A stretch of 64,000 nucleotides of DNA from JAEUOS01 sp965279115 (GCA_965279115.1 OZ257137.1:6634001-6698000), one strand, 5' to 3'. Shown: positions 36,501 through 51,500, counted from the first letter of the stretch. The notes: generated from the sequence alone by a model not told the origin. Made by a program: numbers and translations.

Positions 36501-39500
36501 TTGATCCAGGTGCGCGCACTGCTCGCCGCGCTGATGGCCTGGATGCGCAGTTCGAGATCGGCCGCGAGCCGGCCGTCCGCCGGCAATGCGTCGCTTGCGG
36601 CCAGCACCTGCCCGGCCACCCGTGACTCAAGCTGGTCGATGAAAATCTCATGTGCGCGGTTATCGAGCGGATTGCTCTTGAGGTCCAGCACGCGCAGGTT
36701 GGACAGCACCGGGTCGACCCGGCGGATGAGCACGCTGTCGGCCGCGGCCAGTCCCAAACCGGACTGATTGAGGAACACCTCCAGCTTCAGGCCATCTTCA
36801 GCCGTCGGGTCAGCGGTGACATTGACGATCCCGAGACTCTGGTAAGGCGAGCCCGTGAGGTTCGCGTCGGACTCGGGCGAGCGGGTCTGGTCGACCACCG
36901 CCACCAGCCCCGGCGGACGCACGAACATCGCCTGGCCGTCCGCCAGTTCCAGCGCCTTGCCCTGGTAGTTGACACCATCGACCCCGGCACTGGCGGTGAA
37001 GCCCTGGGTTTCCTCGGGAATCAGGGTTGCGAAGACACCATGCGCCGCCAAATCGGCCAGCACATCGGCCGTGCCGTCACCGAACACCGAATCATTGAGG
37101 AAACCGGCTTGCCGCAAGGCCACTTCATAGCCCGGCAAACCGGCGCCGAACTTCGGCGCCTGTATTGCGGCGTCGGTCAGGTTGATCACCAGCACCAGGT
37201 CGTAGCCCGCGAACTTTTCAATCAGCCCGGGAATTCCGCCATCCAGGCGCACTACCGCCATCGCGGCGTCATCGGGCGCCGCATCGAAAAAGCCCTGCCT
37301 GAGCAGGTTACGCGCGTCGATGTCGAGCAGGCCGTACGCCGCCGCGCCGCCGACCAGGCCCGGAAGGTTCGGGGTGAGCTGGCCATCGGCGAGGTAGGAA
37401 TTCAATCCGCTCGCGCCGTCGTATTCCTCGATGCTTGCGAACACGCGCTCGCCCGCGTTCAAGCCGCCCGATTGTGAAAACTCGAAACGTCCCGCGTTCG
37501 AACCAAGGATGAAACGGCCTTCTTCGCCCTGGTATGAGCCCGAGCCGCCTTGCGCGTAGACAAAGGTGTCGTCGGCATTGACCACCGTTCCGAACAGCTT
37601 GACCGTACCGCCGGCACCACCGCCGCCACGTCCGCCGGCGCCACCGGTGCCGCCGGTGCCACCGGTACCGCCGTTGGCGCCATCGCCGCCGTCGCCGCCA
37701 TCACCGGCGAACAATCCGCCATTCTGTCCTGCCTGCCCCGGATTGCCCGCGAAACCGGCACGACCTGCCGCTCCGCTTGCGCCGGTCGCACCGGTGGACC
37801 CATTGCCGCCTTGCGCGTTGAACGCCACACTGTCGAGCACGATGCGGCCATAGGCCGTGATCTCGATGGCGCCACCGCCGCCGCCGCCGACACCTCCCGT
37901 GCCGCCGGCACCACCCGCGCCGCCGACGCCGCCGTAGCCGCCGCTGCCGCCATCGCCGCCGTCGCCGCCGCTGCCAAAACCGACATCGCCGCCACTGCCG
38001 CCGCCGCCTCCGGAGCCACCGCTGCCGGCACCGCCGCCGCCGCCACCACCACCGCCGGCTCCGCCGCCACCACCGGCTCCGCCGGAAATTTGCGGGCCGA
38101 ACCCGTCGTTGTAGCCGGCACCACCGGCGTAGCCTTGCGCGGCATCCGCGCCGCCGAACCCGGCGCTGGATGCGCCATTGCCGCCGTCATTGCCCTCGGA
38201 TCCAAAATTGGACCCGCCAAACCCGCCATACCGGAAGCCGCCCCCGGCACCACCGGTTCCGCGATTGCCGTAGTAGCCACCATAGCCGCTACCGTACGGA
38301 TTGTTGTAGCCGGCCTCGCCAAACCCGCCGCCGGAGCCATAGCCGCCTGCCGCGCCCGCAACCCCGGCGCCGCTCTGGATGCCGAAGCCACCGGCATCGC
38401 CATAGGCATCGTACCAGCTCGAACCACCATCGCCGCCGGCACCACCGTTGCCGGGCGCACCGCCGACGCTGGCAAAGGCGAAGATCGGCCCGATGATGAT
38501 GGACTCGCCGATGCCGCTGGCCAGGGACTGTATTTGCGAGCCGCTGCCCGCCACGGGCAGGTAGGCTATGCCGTTGGCGCCACCCGCGCCGCCGGTGCCA
38601 CCCGTGCCTCCGCCGCCGCCGTCACCGCCACCGGCCACACCGGCATTGCCGCGCGCCGCCAGCCTGAACACGGCATTCGGGTCGATGAAGACATCGTCAC
38701 CCACGTTGAGGGCGATCGCGTTCGAACCCGTCACCGTGATGGTGTCGCCGCCGATGTGCAGGTCGCCGTACACCAGGAAGCGCGCCAGTCCGTTGCTGAT
38801 GTTCACCGAGTACGGGGTACCGTAGAAGGTGTTCGCGGTTCCGTCGTCGCCGCTGATTTCGCCGGTATCGGTGTTGATGACCACATCGCGCGTACCGGTC
38901 AGAGCCGCCGGATCCCCGGAATCCAGTCCGCCCTTGAATATCCCCGCGCCTACGGTCTCCACCACCGCGGTGTTTGAACCGCGCACGAAATACTTGGCTG
39001 CATCGGTACGCGACGCTGCCTCGGGCCATGTGACGAGCACTTCATACTGACCCGGGTCAAGATCGGTGAAGGCCCATTTCGCGGCCGTTTCGTCGGTGAC
39101 GCCTTCGCGGAACCGGTAGTCGCCCTCGAATGCGCCGGCCACCGTGTGCAGGTTCTGCTGCCAGTCGCCCAGCACGGTGAAGTCGGCATCGCCGTCGTCG
39201 ACCAGACGCTGGCCGGTGAGGTCCTCGATATTGCTGATTACGTTGCCCGCGAGGCCGAGGATCTCGAGCTCGTCGAGCTTGGTCAGCGGCCGTACGTCGC
39301 TGACGAAATGCATGCGCAAGCTCAGGTACTTGAGGTCGGACTGTGCGGTGATGGCGGACAGGTCGGTCAGGACGCCCTTGCCCTGCGTTGCCCCATAAGA
39401 CCGCAGCGCCGATTCCGGTACCACCTGGCTCGGCCCGTTGGGCGGGTCGTAGCGCAGCACCGCGTTCGGATCGCTGCTTTCGTAGTAGATCGAATGGAAG

Positions 39501-42500
39501 CCCTGCTCGAGGAAAATCGCACCATTGTTGGCCGACTTGCCGCCTACTGAAATGTAGGTATAGGCGCCAGCGTTTGCATCCAGCGAGAAGGACACAAATC
39601 CGGTGGCACCGATGTAGATGCCACCCTGCGCGAATGCGATGTTGAAGTACGCGCCATGGGAAAGACCGACCTCGTAATTGTCCAGACTCAGGAGTTCCAG
39701 GCCGCGTTCCGGCGCGGTGGGATCAGCCACCGGCCAGGTCAGGCGCGCAATCTGGCCGAGCAGGCTGTCGTCGACGGCCTCGAGCGTCGAAGCAGTGAAC
39801 GTTTGCTGGTTGGAATTGCGGACGTGCGTTCCGTCAAGCGAAAGCCGCTCAAGCGACAGCAGCTCTTCAAGCGCTGAAACATCACCGATCCGCGGATTGA
39901 AATCCAGCGCCAGGTTGCGCAGCTGTGCTTGCCCGAAAGGAAAGCCTGTGGTTTCGCCACTGGCAGACGTGCCGGGTACGAATTCGGCAAGCGCTCCGAC
40001 GCTGGAGAGCCGGTCTTCCAGATCATTGCCCGACAGGTTCAGGCTCAGCAGGTTGATCGCGTACCGGAGCCCGGCGATATCCTCGATGCCGAGGTTGGAG
40101 GCATCGAGTTCCGACAATTCCGCCAGGGCGCTTGCGTAGATGCGCTGCGACCATGCCGGATCACCGAAGGAGCTCTTGAGCGGAATGTCGGTACGGGCAC
40201 TGCCTTCCGGCACATGGATCACGTAGTGCTTGTTGCCGCTGGTGCTGTCGTAGCGTTCGGTGATCGCATAGCCCAGCGCACGCGCAAGCGCCAGACGCAG
40301 GCGCTCGTCGGGCAGGCTGATCAGCACGTCGGTCTGGCGCAGCAGCATGTCGGAGCGCTCGGATTCGGCCACCGGTTCGATCTTCTCGCCAACCTCGCGG
40401 TCGCGCACTTCGAACGCTTCGGCGACAAAGCGGTCGCGGCCGCTTTCGCCGCGCAGGCGATCAATGCCTTCGTTGCCGACGATGATGTCCTCGCCCTCGC
40501 CGCCACCGATACGATCACGGTCGGTGTACGGGTGGGAGTAACCCTGGGACGGCGCGTCGATGGCGACCTGGAAGTCGAGATCCTCGCTGACCGCGCCATC
40601 CTGGTTGTAGACCCGCAGGTAAAAGCCGCCCGCTTCGGCGTTGCGCAGATCGATGATCGACTTGCCCAGGGCCACGAGCTGACCATCCTCGGTGTAGAGA
40701 TCGGCGACCAGCCCGGTGACCCGCGGGGTCACCTGCAGGGCGGTCTTGCCGGCCTGCACCATGCCGGCAAGGAAAATCTCCAGGTCGTCGTTGCCGACCG
40801 GGTTCTCGACCCGCACCGTCAGGCGGGTCTCGCCCCGGTCGAGCGCGGCGCGCACCGCCGCCGTAAGGTCCACGCTGGCCGTCGCCGTGGTCACGCTGAT
40901 GTTCTGCGTGAAAGCTGCTTTGGCCCGGCGGTCGTCATCGGTGATCTGGTTGTCACCCTCGCCCTCGAGCACGCTCACTGTCAGCGGAAGTGCGGGCGGA
41001 ATGAGGGCGTCGAAGCGGCTGGCGCCGGCCTCGGTGGCCACCCACAGCTTGCCGTCGTAGTAGTTGTTGAAGAACAGCTTGCCGTCCTGCGCCTGCATCG
41101 AATATGCAAAGATGCCTTCACCGCCCGGCACCGCATGGGTGCCTTCGCTGGTGCCGTCGGTCACGTACAAGGTGTTGCCGGAGAAGAAGAACAGCCGCTG
41201 CCCGTCTACGGTGGTGACCGGCACCATGGAGTACGGCGATCCGCTGGCGCTGCCCGGCACGAGGTCGGTGACCTGGCGCGTCGAGGCATTGTCGGTGACC
41301 CACAGTTCTCGCCCGGTGCCGGCCTGGGTCGCGCTGAAATACAGCGCGTCGCCGGAGACGGTCAACCCGGACGGGGAGGAGTTGGCAACATTGCCGGGAA
41401 TCGTGCTTGGTGGCACGAACAGCGTGAAGTTGTTGCCGCTGCCGCCAGTGCTTGTCGGGTTGCTGTCGGGGTTGATGTTGGCCAGGAGCGTGGCCCCGCC
41501 GTTGAGCCCGACCTGCCAGAGTTCGCGCCCCACCCTGCCGAACTCTACCGTCGAGCCGGCCGGCGCATCCTGCGCGGCAAAGATGATCTTGCCATTGAGA
41601 TAGGTCAGTTCCTGCGGATTGGTGCCGGTACTGGCGATATTGGTCAGCTGGGTAAACGTGCCGCCGCTGAACTTGAACACCTCCCGGTCGCCATTGACGC
41701 CACTGAGCCGAGCGCTGAACACCAGGTTGCCGTCCGCCTCGATCAGGCCACCGGGTTCGCGGAAGGTCTGTCCCGGCACCAGTTGCGGGCTTCCGCTGCC
41801 GGTATAGCGCCACAGGGAGTTGTAGCCGAGCGCCGCATTGAAGCCACCGAAATAAAGCGTTCCGGCCACGCTGGTAAGCGAGTACGGGCTGATGCCGGTC
41901 GCTCCCGCCACGCCTTCCAGCGGCACGGTGTTCAGCGAGGTTCCGTCGGTGGACCACAATTCGGTGCCGGTGCTGCTGGTGGTGGCCACGAAGAAAAGGC
42001 GTGCGCCCAACTGCGTCGACACCTGGCCGGCGTTGAAAGCGCCGACGCCGGATGCGATCACCCGCACCGAGGCCACGCGGGCATCGACGGCGCTGATGCG
42101 CAGGGTTCCGGATTGCTGCGTGACATCCAGCAGTCCGGACCGGTTGCCCAACGCGATGTCGATCGCCGCTTCAAGGTCGGCCGCCAGCTGATCGAGCCCG
42201 GTGTTGTCTTCCAGGGCGGCGAAGGTGAGGCGGGGTGAAATCGTGAATTTGCTGTTGTCCGCGAGCACGATCTCGAGCTGCATCGTGACCACACCGGGCG
42301 GGATGCCGTTCAGCACGTCGCCGGAGGCGGCCTTGGCGGCGATCAATTCGCCTCCCAGATTCGACACTTCCCTTCCGCTGAAGCCGAGCTCATCACCCTT
42401 GACGACCATCAGGCTGATGATGGAGGGATCGCGGTCCGACACCAGGACCAGTGTTCCGCCGGCGCCGAGGGCGAAGTGCAGGGAGTCGACCTCCAGCCCG

Positions 42501-45500
42501 ACGCCCTTGAGCGTATCCGCCAGGGCGCTGTTGAGGGCCGTCACCAGCCTGGCGGCTGTATTCGCCTTTTCATCACCTTGCCATTCGAACTTGATCTCCT
42601 GTGAGCCGCCGCCGATCAGGCCCAGGACGATCCCGAGTTGCGCGCCTTTCGCCGCCGCGCCCGCGACATCGACCGCCGCAGCCGCGTTGAGCGACACGAC
42701 CGGCACGGATGACTGGTTGGACCCGAAGCCCAGTCCTTCGGCATCTTCGACACGCACCTGTGTGAACGCCGAATTGACCCGGAAACCGATGAAATTGCCT
42801 GACGAAAACGCGCTGACGGCATTGCTGGCGAAACCCGCCTTGCCGAGCGCATCGGCCAGGTCGGTATTGATATCGGAAATCAGTGACAGGAAACGCTCGA
42901 CTGACGACGTGCCGTCATTGTTGTTGCGGATCTGTTCAAGCGAGAGCGCGACCGGCAACTTCACCACGTCGCCGTTGGCGTCCACCGCTTCGACCGTGAA
43001 GGCATAGTTGCCCGACGGGCGGCCGTTGGCCGGGCCACTGCTCGCGGCGTCCAGCGCCGCCAATCCCGCCACCGGCGTGAAATAGTAGGCCGACGTGCCC
43101 GCGATGTCCTTCACTTTCACGGTGCCAACTTCGCTGCCGTCGGTCTTCCACAGTTCGATACTGCCGGCGCCGGCATTGACCGTGAAGTACAACGCGCCGT
43201 CAAATTCCACCAGGTTGTAAGCGTTGGAACTGCCCAGCCCGGGCAGGATGTCCCGCACCATGCGCGTGCCTTCGATACTGCCGTCGGTCACCCACAGTTC
43301 GTTGCCGGCGTCCGCGGTATAGCCGGTGAAATAGATCAGGCCGCCGGCGGCGGTGACGTTGTTGACGTTGGTCGGCGCCGGAATCGGCGCGGCCGCGCCC
43401 GGCACGTCGAGTGTCAGTGTGGCGCTGCCAACCGCGTCAGGATTGCCGACCAGGTCCAGGTATCGTCCCAGGTCGAATTCAAGTATCGCGCCGCTCACCA
43501 CCTCGGCATTGATCGCGTATTTCTTGCTGTCGGTGCGTGCCGAACGGAAGTCAAGACCCACCTCGACATTGCGCGCAGCACCCTGCCCGTTGCCCAGCCA
43601 GCGCACGGTCGCGCCGCCCGTCTGGAAGCCGATCGCGCCCTTGCCATCGACCGTGACGGTGCCATCCTTCCAGCCGAGATAGTAGCCGCTGCCGACCGCG
43701 TCGCTGCCGGCGGTCAGGCCGAACTCGAAGCTTTGGCCTTCGCCCGGGCGCAAGGCGCGACTGGTCCCGACGCCGGTGATTTCATATTTGCCTTCGCTGT
43801 TGAGCCGGAAAATCACCGGGGTGACGCTGCGCGTCGTGCCTTCGGTGAAGCCGCCGCCATAGGCCGACCAGTTGATCACCCGGCCCGCCTGGCTGAACTG
43901 CGGGCCAACGTACATGCCGCCGGAAGCGGTATCGGCAAACGTGGCGGCAAACAGATCGGGACCGGTCAGGCTGGTGGCCGCGGCAACCCGCACGCCATCC
44001 TCGAAGCCGACCGTCTCCACGGTGGAAGCGCGCGCCCCCGGGGTGATGCGCACGAAGCTGCCGGGTTGGCCGGCGCCCAGCGTGGTGAAGCGGTACCAGC
44101 GCTCCGACGAGCCCGCGGTCATGGTGAAGTCGGTGGTGTCGACCACGCCGTCGCCATCGAAGTCGTTCTTGAAGATTTCCGCCCTGCCGGTGCCCCGGTC
44201 GACGAGATAGTCGCCGCTGCCGGTCACGGTCAGGTTGGAAAGGTCGACGATCTGGTCCCCCGGCGGCAGCGCCGGCGGAGTCGAGGCGCCGTAGGCGACG
44301 AAAATTTTGCCGGCGCCGGGCGTAAGGATCGTGGTGATGGCATTGGCGCCGGAAGCGCCGATGATGATGTCGTCGCGCCCGTCGCCATCAAGGTCGATGT
44401 TCGGATCCAGCGGCAGGCTGCCGAAATGGTCGAACTCGAATTCGCCGCGGATGGCCGAACTCGCGTCGGTGAGATAAACGTCCCGGCCGCGCTCGGCGAT
44501 CGAGAACAGCACGTACGCCGTGCCGCGCTCGTCCTGGTCGAGGATGGTCGAGGACCCTGCGGGTGTGGTGGTCCGGGTCGGTTCGCCGATCAACAGGTCG
44601 GCACGGCCGTCGGCGTTGAAGTCGCCGGAAGTCGCGTTCAGGACGCCGTTGAACACGATGCCGTCGGCAATGCCGGCGGCGTCCTCGCGGCGCACGACAA
44701 TGTCGGCGTCCTCGCCCAGGATCACCTTGGTACCCGTACCGTAATCGGCCTGACCGTAGAAAATCAGCAGACCGCCCTCGCGCGTGAGCGCACCGGGCTT
44801 GCCTTCCTGGGTGCGGCCAACAGCGAAGTCGTCGTAGCCGTCGGCGTTGATGTCGCCCAGGGCCGCGACCGAACCGCCGAGCGAGAAATCCTGGATGATC
44901 AGGTCGCTGGTGGTTTCACCGCTGACGAAGAAGTCGTCGATGAGCGTGTTGCCGAGCGTGATGTTGTCGTAGCCCGCGCCGCCTACACGCCCGGTGATCA
45001 GGTAGGCCCGCCCGACGTTGGGCAGGGTGTCGTCGGCGAACTTGACATAGCTGGAATCGGTGAACAGGATGTCTTCCAGACCATCGCCATTGACGTCGCC
45101 GGCCACCACCGCGCGCACCGACTGCGTGACCGTCACGGTGGCGCCGATTTCCTCGTTGGTGAAATCGGTACCGACCGTCTGGCGGTTGCTGAAGTCGGCC
45201 CAGATCACCGCTTCAAGGTCGGTGGCCTGGACAAGATCGCGCCGGCCGACGCTGTCTTCGTCGCCCCACAGGCCGTGGCCGGAGAGCACATAGCCACTGA
45301 TCAAACCGAGCGGCGCGCTGATCATGATGTCGGCGTAGCCGTCATCGTTCCAGTTCAGCGAAGCGATGTCGGTAGTCAGATCGGCAATCGAGCCGGCGTC
45401 AAAGCCGTCGCCGGGGTTGGTATCGGCAATGCGTATCTGGCGCACCCGGTTCTGGTCTTCGGCCGCGGCCACTTGGTCGATCCAGGCGCGGTCGATGTAT

Positions 45501-48500
45501 CCCGGCAATTCGAGTCCGCCGGCGGCCCCGCCCATGATGATGGTGATGAGCGCGTCCACGCCGCCGGCACCGTCGCGGCGCACGAACACCAGGTCGGTCT
45601 TGCCGTCGCCGCTGATGTCGCCCATGCGTGAGATCGCCCGGCCGACATCGGCGTCGACGACGAAATCGGCCTCCTCGCGGATGTCGGCCACAGTGTCCAG
45701 ACGGACTTGTCCCAACAGCACATAACTGGCGTCGTTGCCGTGCACCAGCAGGTCGCTTTCGCGATCGCCGTTGAAATCGGCAAGCTTGACCGCCGCCGAA
45801 AGGCCCTCGTTCTCGAGCGCACCCTGCAGGCCGAAAGCATCGCGTGCCGCCGGATTGGCATCGGCGGCGACGTTGATGCCCGGGATGTCGCGCGGACCGG
45901 TGTCGGGCAGGCTCGGTGTGGCGAGGTCGAATCGGTAGTAGTCCGGCGTCGCGCGCAGCGCGTCGGCCGCAACCACGCCGGGCTGGAACGGACCGAGTCC
46001 GGTGCCTTCGTAGATGCGCAAGGCGTCGCCTGACGGCCCCGAAAAACCCAGGCGGGTGGCCGTGATGCCGTCGTGGACGAACCTGGAAATGCCGCCAAAA
46101 TAAAGCGTTTGCGCCTGGGTCGTACCGGCAGCGGAATAGCTCGCGCGTCCGGGCTCGACGATCAAGTCGGCAGCCCTGGCGAAACGCGCTTCCATAGCGG
46201 CACGCGACTCGCGAATTCCGGCTTCGGCGTCGACCAATCCGGCGCCCAGGTGGATCGCCAGCACCTGGTGCTCGAGGGTGCCCTCTTCGGTCAGGCGGTT
46301 GCTGGCGACCATCTTGCCCGCACCGAAATCGGCCGCGCCATCAGCGTCGAAATCGCCGATCGGCCGCAGATTGCCCTCACCCATCAGGATCGCGGCGTCG
46401 GAATCCAGAAGACCTGCAAGTGTGATCTGATCGGCCGGGTCGGCCGGGTTGTTGGTCAATTCGCTATCGCCGAACACGACATAGCTCGCGGTCGGGCCGC
46501 TGATCAACAGGTCGTCGGTGCCGTCGCCATCGACATCACCGGCCGCGTAGGCGCGCGCGCCGGCGCCAAAGGCGCCGGTGACGGTAAGCCGGGCAGGCGT
46601 GGTGCCGTCCGCCAGGGGGTCGCCGCTGAATACACGCAGCGTGCCGCTGTTGATGATCGCATAGTCGTCGCGGCCGTCACGGTCGAAGTCGCCCGCCGCG
46701 CCAGCCACGCCGCCACCGCCGAGACTGAAAGCCGCGGCGCCGTCGAACTTGTTTTCACGCGTCGCGTCGGTGCGGTCGATCTCGCCCAGCCATGCCGCAC
46801 GGGAACGCCCCGCATACACCTTGGTGCTGCCGAGCGCGGAAATGACCAGGTCATCGCGCGCCGCCGGATCGACCGGTGATTCGTCCATCTGCACCAGGTT
46901 GGCCAGCGGGATGTAGTCGAGAATCTCGCCTTCGGGCTGCCAGCCGAACAGTATCCCGCCTTCGCCATCGGCCTGGAAGTAATCGAGCTGCACCGAGTGA
47001 TAGCCGGCCGTGAGCGTGTAGGACACGACACTCGGGTTGCTGCCGAGGCCGCCGGTGAACAAGACATTGCCGTCGATGATCAGTCGGTGACCCTCGTCGC
47101 TGGCGACGTAGAAAACCACCTCGCCACTCTCGGCCGCCGCCGGCGGGTCGTAGAACAGCGACCCGGTCCAGCGCACCGCGAAATCCTCGACCAGGTTCGG
47201 CGCCACGCTCGTACCCGAGGTCCAGCTGATCAAGCCGGCGGGCGAAACAAGTTCGCCCTCGTTCACGATCGCCGTATCGATCCGGGACAGGGTCGGACCG
47301 AAACCCGCCACGTCGACCTGTTGCCCGCCACCGCTCACGCCGGGCGGCAACTCGCCGTCGAAACCGGAATCGAATACGGTTGTCGCGCCCCCCGGGCCAT
47401 TGGCCAGGATGCGCAGATTGTCGATCGCCCATGACTCATCGGCGCCGCCCGAATAATGGGCGCCTTCCGCCCAGATGCGGATGGTGGCACTGGTCCCTGT
47501 GTGCGCCAGCGTGCGCAAGGCGGCCGCGCCGCTCAGGTCGTAAAGCGAATCGGCCGCCGCGCCGAACCCGAGGTTCACCTCGGACAGGAGCTTGACACCG
47601 CCGGAATAGCTTTGCGCGGAACCGCTGACATTGCTGAAGGTCTGGTTGAACACCAGCGTGTCGTCGATCGAGATCTTCAGCCGGTCCGGTCCGTTGGCCG
47701 CGTTGTTGCCGTCCCAGGTGTTGATCAGCGCCAGCAGGAACTCAAGGTCGAGGCTGGTGTGGTCGGGCGGAAGGTTTTCCAGCGTGATGACGGTCGCGCT
47801 CTCGGCGCCGACGCCGTCATTGCGCAGGAATCGGCCGCTCACCAGTCCGGGCAGTTGCGTGAGGTTGGCGCTGTTGGAGAAGTCGTGGAAATTGCCCAGC
47901 AAGCCGTGGGTCTGGATCGAGGTGACATTGCCCACCCCGGCCGCGTTGACGACCGTCGTGCCGCTCACCGGTATGAACAGGTCGCTGTCGTTGAGCACGT
48001 CGATGACGCCGCGGGCGTCGCGGAACAGCACCGACGACGGAACGACCTCGCGCGCGACGGCGCCAGGCTTCTGCCAGGAAAGCGTGACCCCGGCCACGCC
48101 GAGATTCTCGAACATCTCGACGCGGATGTTGTGAAAGCCGGCGGAAAGCGAGACCGTGGCGGACAACTCGGTGTTGCCGTGCAGGCCGTCGTTGTTGATG
48201 ACTTCGTTGCCGTCGATGAACAGCCGGCTTCCATCGTCGCTGGCGAGGAAGAACTTGTAGACGCCGCCTTGTTCGATGTTGAGTTGCCCGGTCCAGCGCA
48301 CCGCGAAGCGGTCGTTCAGGTCGGAAAAACCGGCGAAGCCGGGCCCGCTGGTTCCGGGGAAATTGACTCTCGCGTCGGTACGGGTGTATTTCGGCACAAG
48401 GGCGTTGAAATCGACCTCGCCCAGGCTGGTCACGTCCACGCCCGCCGGCAGGGCGAAGTACTCGCCGATCAGGCCGGCGTCGGCCACCGTGCTGGACGAT

Positions 48501-51500
48501 GTGGACCAGTCGGCGCGGCCGAAAATCACGTACACGCCCTGCTTGTCCATCGAGGACTGCCTGGTGACCGACACCAGCAGGTCGCCATAGCCGTCGCCGT
48601 CAAGGTCGCCCGCCGGGCTGATGACCGAACGATTGGTCTCGCTGCCGCCCAACAGCGGCGCCGGCAATTCAAGCGTGACGGTCGGTCGCACCAGATTGGG
48701 ATCAAGCCCGCTGGCGGAACCGAAGGCAACCCGCACGAAGGTGCGCGGATTGCCGACATCGGCCAGCGTGGCCACCACCGCATCCTGCACCGAGACAATC
48801 GCGTCGTCGAAGCCATCGCCATTGATGTCGCCGACGTTGATCAAGACCGGCTGGCCGGACAGCTCCACCGGCGAGAATGCCTGGGTGGCTTCGTCCGGCC
48901 CGACCAGCAGGGTTTCGCCCAAGGTGCCGCCGAACTTGATGCGGTATTCGCCCGGGCCGTAGTTGACGATCAGGTTGTCGGTGCCGGCGCGATCGGCGAC
49001 CGCGACCGAGGTGGGCGTCAGCAAGCCATTCGGCATCAGCGTGACATGCGCGAGGTTGGACGACAGGTCGGCCATCTGGTCGCCGTCGCGCAGCAGGTCG
49101 GCATCGGCCTGCTCCTCGAACCGCCAGTAACCCTGCAGGCCGGCCTCATCGCCGGTGAGCACCCGGTTGTAGCTGTCGGCGATCTCCGCCGCGGTACGCG
49201 CGACGTTCCAGACCCGCACTTCGTCGATGCGGCCATTGAAGTACTGGTTGCCGCCCTGGCGCCCGCCAATGCGCAACTCGTCCTGCGCGGCAACGCTGTC
49301 GGTCACCGTGGTGAAGCCGAGGTTGGTCGAACTGCCGAATTTCTGCCCGTTTATGTAGGTGGTGACCAGGCCATTGTCGAAGACCAGCGATACATGGGTC
49401 CAGACACCCAGGGCGGCGTTCGCGCCCGTATCCTTCCATACCCAGGAATTGGGGCCGCTGCCGGCGATGGCGTACTTGATCGAGCCGTCGGCGAAGCGCG
49501 CAATCTCGTATTCACCTTCACGATTGATGATGATGCCGCCGATTCCGCCGCTGCCGCTGCCGGCACCAGCCGGATTGATCCAGGACTCCAGCGTGAACGT
49601 CTTGTTCATCTGGAAAGCGCCACGCGTGCCCGCATTGGCATAGTCGGTCGAACCATTGAACTTGAGCGCCAGTCCGCGCGCGGCATCCTCGCCACCGGGG
49701 CGTGCGGCCAGTTCGTTGGTGACATGCAGGAAGTAGTATTCCGGCACCCCGGAGAAGCGCTCGCGCGGCACCAGGCTGACACCTTCGCCCGGGTCGCTGT
49801 CCTCGGCCGGGAACAGGTAGGCCAGCAGGGTGTCCTTGGTTTCCTCCACGCCACCTTCCACCGTTACCAGTGGCACGACGGAAATCATTCCACCTTCGAG
49901 CAACGCGCTGTTGGCGTCGCCCAGTTGCGCCCGCGCCTCGGCGGCGGAGATGACGTACCAGTCGTCGCTGTCGCCCAGGTGGAAGCTAAGCCGGTCGACC
50001 ACCGACCCGGTACGCACCAATGGCAGCGCGGCCGCGAAGGGCGAAAAATCGTTGCGGCTGGATACGCCATTGACCGTGGTGAACTCGTAGCGGTCCGGCT
50101 CCAGTATGCGGTTGCCGGACAGCAGATCGCTACCGGGGCCACCGCTGATGCGGTCGTCGCCGCCGCCGCCCATGATCAGGTCGGCGCCGTCGCCGCCATC
50201 GATCACGTCGCCATAGGCGCCGCCGAACAGGCGATCGTTGCCGTCGCCACCGTAGATCTCAAGATTGCCCGCGAGGAAGCCGCGCTGCTCGACATCGCCC
50301 GGGTCGAAGCCCCATTCACTGACCACACCGGGGTACTGGAACTCGGAATCCGCGTGCACGACGTCGTCGCCGTCGCGGGTGTCGATGACCATCTTCTCGA
50401 CGCTGACGGTCTGGAAGAAGGCGAAATTCTGCGCATAGATCGGCGAACCTTCGATCAGCGGCGCGAACTTCATTTTCGTGATGGCGGAGTTTGCGATGGT
50501 GGTGGCGCCATTGGTCACGAACTCCGGCACGATCAGGTCGAGCGATACGCCTATGCCCACCAGACGGATCACGCCATCGGGAAACTCCACCACCACCTTG
50601 CCGTCGGCCGGCGTATCCGCCAGCGCCGCGTCGATCGCCGCCGCCACATCCAGGGCCAGGTCGCTGATGGAGGTGTTGTCACTGGACGCCACGGTGACGT
50701 CGTAGTTGACGCCGTCGATGCGCATCGTGAATTGCGCCGCGGTGCCGAGGTCGCCGCTCTCGACCGCGCGCGAATCGGCCGAAACCGCTTCGCCGTTGGG
50801 CGCGAACTCCTGGTTGGCCACGTCCCACTGCAACGAGCTGAATTCATAGCGATGCAGGAAGCGGTTCCAGCGTACGGCCACGTTGTCGGGCACGGCGCGG
50901 CCGTTGTGGTCAACGTCACCGCCCCAGTACAGCACCCGGTCGTTGCCATCGCCGCCATCAAAGCGGTCGGTCAGGGTCGGGATATAGGTGTCGGTGGTGC
51001 CCTTGATGAAGGGCAGGCCGTCGGTGATCAGCTGGAAGGTGTCGTCACCGGCGCCGCCGAACAGCAGGTCCTCGGCCTGGCGGTCATAGCCGCCGGAGAG
51101 CACGTCGTTGCCGCCCTGGCCGAAGATCCAGTCCTCGCCCGCGCCGCCCATCAGCACGTCGTTGCCGGTGCCGCCCAGGATCACGTCGCGCCTGACGATG
51201 TCGGTGCGGGTGGTCATCTGCTGCACCGTGGGGGTGGTGGCGTCGACCTTGAAGCTCAGGTCGTATTCGGTGGGAACAAGGCTGCCGGAGGCCACCTTGA
51301 CCAGGTAGTCGCCGGCGGCAAGCCCGGCGATATCGAGCACGCCCGCGCTCTTGCCCGAAAAATCAAGCTCGAGGTTGCCGAGGTAGCGGCGCTCGTCGAC
51401 CGTACCGGTGAGCGGATTGTCCCCGGTGCCCACCCGGGTGACCAGGTCATAACGGGCCGGCGCGCCAAGCGTGCGCACCTTGATGAAATAGTCACCCGCG

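Noticed and set aside
31280..36625. Very long plus-strand open frame (about 1,780 codons) opposite the giant gene
   Set aside because: It is the mirror of a strongly biased GC-rich coding strand, has no recognisable domain and reads as His/Arg/Val-rich noise. Similar frames lie at 47456-52393 and 52577-57511.
37600..38660. CRISPR or DNA tandem array suggested by the repetitive GCC/CCG tract
   Set aside because: There are no exact repeats or spacers; the pattern comes from glycine codons in the giant gene.
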